A DNA stretch of 7,926 nt from CAMLHU01 sp039917855 (GTDB lineage: Bacteria; Gemmatimonadota; Gemmatimonadetes; Gemmatimonadales; GWC2-71-9): contig JBDSIR010000024.1 of the NCBI GenBank assembly GCA_039917855.1, positions 1 to 7,926 on the forward strand. The letters are read 5' to 3'. Of the stretch, positions 5,863 to 7,926 are shown one piece after another. Each line of letters opens with the position of its first letter. The stretch's first letter is position 1. The notes under the pieces were generated by a model that was not told the DNA's origin, did no database searches, and saw only the letters and a program-made list of their open reading frames with translations. The translations under genes and the position numbers were made by a program.

Positions 5863-6971
5863 CACCAACTCCAGAACCGTTCGGGCCGGACCGCGTGGAG
5901 ATCCTCCACCATCGGGGTCTCACCGGTCATCAACTGCGCGATGATCCTCCCGGTCACGACCGAGAGCAGGATCCCTTCGCGCCCGTGCCCGGTGGCGTAC
6001 CAGAGCCCTTCCGTCCGCGGCTCAGGGCCGATGATCGGGTAGCCATCCGGAGTACCGGGACGGAGTCCCGCCCACGTGCGCCGCACTTCGAGATGCGCCA
6101 GGGCAGGGAAGAGCGAACTCGCCTTGGAGAACAGGTGCGCCAGCCCCGCCGGGGTGGTCTCGGCGCGGAACCCCGCGGACTCCATCGTCGATCCGACGAT
6201 CGCTTCCTCTCCCCGCGGCACGATGTAGATCCCGCCTCCCTGGACGATCGCCTTGTCGGTCCCTGCCGGCCATGGGAAGGCGGCCATCTGACCCCGCACG
6301 GGCTCTACCGAGATGGGACGCGGCAGCCCTTCGAGCTTCCCGCTCCAGGCCCCCGCGGCCACCACCACCTGCTCGGCCCGCAACGTCCCGGTCGCGGTCT
6401 GCACGCCGGCGATGCGGTCCCCTTCGCGAAGGAGCGACACGACGGGACCCCGCTCCACTCGTGCACCCTGCGCGGTCGCGTCGGCGAGGAGCGCTTCGAC
6501 CAGCTTCCGCGGATCGATGGCGCCATCGTGCGGCGCCCAGAGCGCACCGAGCGCCTTCCCAGCCCACGGATAGTGCGACCGCGCCTCGACGGCATCGAGC
6601 CAGTCCACCAGGTGACCCTGCTGGCGCTGCCATGCCACGTTGGTCTTGAGCGGCGCGAGCTCCTCCTCGGTCAACGCCAGCTTGGCGATGCCGTCGCGCC
6701 GAAGCTCGAGCGGGATCCCGGTCCGCTCCTCCAGCTCGGGGGCGAGGGCATATATCAGCTCCCGCCCGGCGAGGCCGAGCTCGTAGAGCGGATCGTCGGC
6801 ACCGCCATCGGTCTGGGCCGCGAGCATCCCCGCTGCCGCTCGCCACGCCTGGCCATCATCGGTCCCCCGGTCGACGACCAGCACCTGCCGACCGCGCACC
6901 GCCAATTCGCGGGCGCACGCCGCTCCGACGGCCCCCCCACCGATGACGATAACTTCAACGGATGGCGTCAC
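5862..6971 (-). CDS. thiO: Glycine oxidase ThiO (FAD-dependent)
   Basis: This is a 369-residue, full-length cytoplasmic flavoenzyme of the DAO family. ThiO oxidises glycine to iminoglycine (dehydroglycine) with O2, supplying the glycine-derived part of the thiamine thiazole ring. Seen in the sequence: the Rossmann dinucleotide motif GGGAVG (residues 11-16) in VIVIGGGAVGAACA, the VVDRG end of strand 2 (residues 32-36), the ThiO-typical AWRAAAGMLAAQ (42-53), VVVAAGAWS before the substrate domain (202-210), and the C-terminal FAD segment AGLRPGTPDGYPIIGP and GHGREG. Arg304 and Arg331 fall where Bacillus subtilis glycine oxidase has its carboxylate-binding Arg302 and Arg329 (from memory, not aligned). 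GTG at 6969-6971 is the start, with GTGAGG about 5 nt before it. It is the first gene of a four-gene minus-strand run. No other thiamine gene is visible in the window. Confidence 0.88.
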   Translation of the reverse strand: MTPSVEVIVIGGGAVGAACARELAVRGRQVLVVDRGTDDGQAWRAAAGMLAAQTDGGADDPLYELGLAGRELIYALAPELEERTGIPLELRRDGIAKLALTEEELAPLKTNVAWQRQQGHLVDWLDAVEARSHYPWAGKALGALWAPHDGAIDPRKLVEALLADATAQGARVERGPVVSLLREGDRIAGVQTATGTLRAEQVVVAAGAWSGKLEGLPRPISVEPVRGQMAAFPWPAGTDKAIVQGGGIYIVPRGEEAIVGSTMESAGFRAETTPAGLAHLFSKASSLFPALAHLEVRRTWAGLRPGTPDGYPIIGPEPRTEGLWYATGHGREGILLSVVTGRIIAQLMTGETPMVEDLHAVRPERFWSW

Positions 6972-7042
6972 TTAGACCTCACGAAACTTTTTGGAACGTG
7001 AACCCGTAGGAGGGTGCATCCACCCACTTGAGGGAAGTTACA
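6972..7042. promoter_or_regulatory. Divergent promoter region between thiO and a small membrane gene
   Basis: These 71 bp separate two divergent starts and should hold promoters for both. On the plus strand TTTTTGGAAC (6988-6997) resembles the GGAAC-type -35 element of ECF sigma factors, but no convincing -10 partner is seen. A short inverted pair (GGGTG and CACCC, 7013-7025) lies before the ribosome site of the plus gene. No classical -35/-10 pair is clear on the minus strand. Confidence 0.3.
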
Positions 7043-7255
7043 ATGCAGAAGCTCCTGGGTTACTCCCTGCTCGCCATCGGGGCGATGTTCCTCTGGCGGG
7101 TCCTGACGGGCCTCTTCGGAATGCTGATGGGACTCGTCTTCTCACTGCTCTGGCTCGCGTTCGTCGGCTTCATCATCTATCTGATCATCCGGGTCTTCTC
7201 GCCGAGCACCGCGGACCGGATCCAGGAGATGATCTCGGGGAAGAAGCCGGCCTGA
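7043..7255 (+). CDS. Small two-helix membrane protein, function unknown
   Basis: This is a 70-residue protein. After MQKLL, nearly the whole span from residue 6 to about 50 is hydrophobic, consistent with two closely spaced membrane helices. A short amphipathic, charged tail follows (STADRIQEMISGKKPA). No family is recognised; small membrane proteins of this form are often envelope-stress or accessory factors, but nothing here proves that. ATG 7043 is chosen because GAGGGA lies about 8-9 nt before it; an in-frame TTG at 7028 precedes that site. It is the only plus-strand gene in the window, divergent from thiO and convergent with the gene at 7327-7926. Its stop codon overlaps the first bases of a large inverted repeat. 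Confidence 0.7.
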   Translation: MQKLLGYSLLAIGAMFLWRVLTGLFGMLMGLVFSLLWLAFVGFIIYLIIRVFSPSTADRIQEMISGKKPA

Positions 7256-7341
7256 GTTGCGAGTCGAGAGTTCAGAGTCTAGAGCAGATCGTCGCATGGC
7301 GTCGCAACGACTCTAGACTCTAGACTCTAGACTCTCAACTT
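7254..7341. terminator. 88-nt hairpin built from inverted heptanucleotide arrays, between convergent genes
   Basis: The left arm (7254-7284) is a degenerate period-7 array of GAGTNNN units. The right arm (7311-7341) is its inverse, with three GACTCTA units and a GACTCTC. The arms match at 26 of 31 positions, plus two possible G-U pairs. The 26-nt centre can pair further (7289-7295 with 7304-7310, one mismatch) to leave an 8-nt loop. It begins at the stop codon of the plus gene and contains the stop and last codons of the minus gene, so it could serve as a bidirectional terminator or 3' stabilising structure. No clean U-run is present on the plus strand. On the minus strand the hairpin precedes no terminator-like tract outside coding sequence. 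Confidence 0.65.
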
Positions 7342-7926
7342 TTCCAGCACCCCCCACACCAGCAACGGCACCATCACCTCATGGTGCCCGGTGATCATGA
7401 TCCCCGTCCCGCCAGCCTTGGTGGGGCGGGACACGACGTTCATGCGGGGACGATACTGTTTGATCATGTCGAAATCGGCCGCGAGGAAATTGCGGGGCCG
7501 CCCTTCGCCGATGTTCCGTGCGACGGTGAGCGCCTTGAGGAACACCTCGGGGAGGACCACGGCGCTGCCGAGGTTGAGCACCGCCCCGCCGCCGTCGAGG
7601 GTGGGGAGCGATCCGGCCAGACGCTTGAAGTCGCGGAAGGTGGTCCCCCCCATGGCGTCGCCGTCGGCCGTCGGGTGCTGGTGGATGATGTCGGCGCCGA
7701 TCGCGACGTGGACGGTGAGCGGCACGTCACGCTCGTGGGCCCGGAGCAGGATCGAGGTCTCCCGGCCCGGCAGGGTCTTCCGCGCCGCGAGCGCCGATCC
7801 CAGACCTTCGCCCATTCCCTGGCCGCCACGGTGCGCCGCCAGGATCGCTGCGTTCATCTCCTGCCCGGTCTCCTCCGCCATGCCGAAGGTGCCGTCCCCC
7901 AGCCCCGCCTCGACGTCTTCGCTGGT
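7327..7926 (-). CDS. Deoxyhypusine-synthase-like conserved protein, N-terminus beyond window
   Basis: The frame is open from the right edge (TSEDVEAGLGDGTFG) to TAG at 7327-7329, giving 199 residues of the C-terminal part. Conserved-looking blocks are VHVAIGADIIHQHP, LNLGSAVVLPEVFLKAL, ARNIGEG, NFLAADFDMIKQYRPRMNVV, SRPTK and ITGHHEVMVPLL. I associate these with a bacterial family sometimes annotated as deoxyhypusine-synthase-like, with a Rossmann-type fold. The DHS lysine motif is not recognisable here, so hypusine formation is not implied and the true reaction is unknown. The His-rich GADIIHQHP segment and the GHHE motif near the C-terminus are candidate functional residues. The last codons lie within the right arm of the hairpin at 7254-7341. 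The family call is from recalled similarity, not a search. Confidence 0.6.
   Translation of the reverse strand, partial: TSEDVEAGLGDGTFGMAEETGQEMNAAILAAHRGGQGMGEGLGSALAARKTLPGRETSILLRAHERDVPLTVHVAIGADIIHQHPTADGDAMGGTTFRDFKRLAGSLPTLDGGGAVLNLGSAVVLPEVFLKALTVARNIGEGRPRNFLAADFDMIKQYRPRMNVVSRPTKAGGTGIMITGHHEVMVPLLVWGVLEKLRV

Noticed and set aside
5895..7001. A 368-codon plus-strand open frame antisense to thiO
   Set aside because: The thiO frame carries the FAD motif and family blocks; the antisense product is Arg/Pro/His-rich and featureless.
6972..7042. TPP riboswitch upstream of thiO
   Set aside because: Only 71 bp separate the divergent starts, and the conserved CUGAGA-type thi-box sequence is not seen on the minus strand.

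Overview
The window is G+C-rich DNA from a Gram-negative-type bacterium. It encodes an outer-membrane porin and several Sec-exported or lipidated proteins. The protein types and the style of intergenic repeats suggest Gemmatimonadota or a related soil or groundwater lineage, but that assignment is an impression from the proteins, with no marker gene to support it.

Layout: almost everything is on the minus strand. (1) 1-814 is the N-terminal part of a porin-like outer-membrane protein, cut by the window edge. (2) 815-1104 is its leader, with a possible promoter and a stem-loop. (3) 1105-2724 is an OFA-type (oxalate/formate antiporter-like) MFS transporter. (4) 2725-3350 is a gene-free block holding three copies of a ~145-bp palindromic element. 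The first two copies differ at only 3 of 145 positions and are exactly 200 bp apart. (5) 3351-6971 is a tight four-gene minus-strand run: glycine oxidase ThiO, a small putative lipoprotein, a secreted DUF1684 protein and a TlpA-type thioredoxin. Two of its junctions overlap (TGATG and GTGA), so translational coupling is likely. (6) 7043-7255 is a plus-strand 70-residue membrane protein divergent from thiO. (7) 7327-7926 is the C-terminal part of a minus-strand conserved protein resembling the deoxyhypusine-synthase-like family, cut by the window edge. It converges on the small membrane gene across a large hairpin.

How the genes relate: the porin and the MFS carrier could serve the outer- and inner-membrane steps of uptake or exchange of a small organic acid. 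That rests only on adjacency. In the four-gene run only ThiO has a clear metabolic role (thiamine thiazole synthesis). The other three are predicted envelope proteins, so the run looks like a transcription unit of convenience or an undescribed grouping.

The most unusual content is repetitive. There is the array of three long palindromes. Separately, four of the gene junctions between 4.5 and 7.4 kb carry short period-7 tandem repeats. Two of these lie inside coding sequence directly after the start codon and encode almost the same Arg-rich signal-peptide n-region in two unrelated proteins. A third forms an 88-nt hairpin between convergent genes and includes the last codons of one of them.
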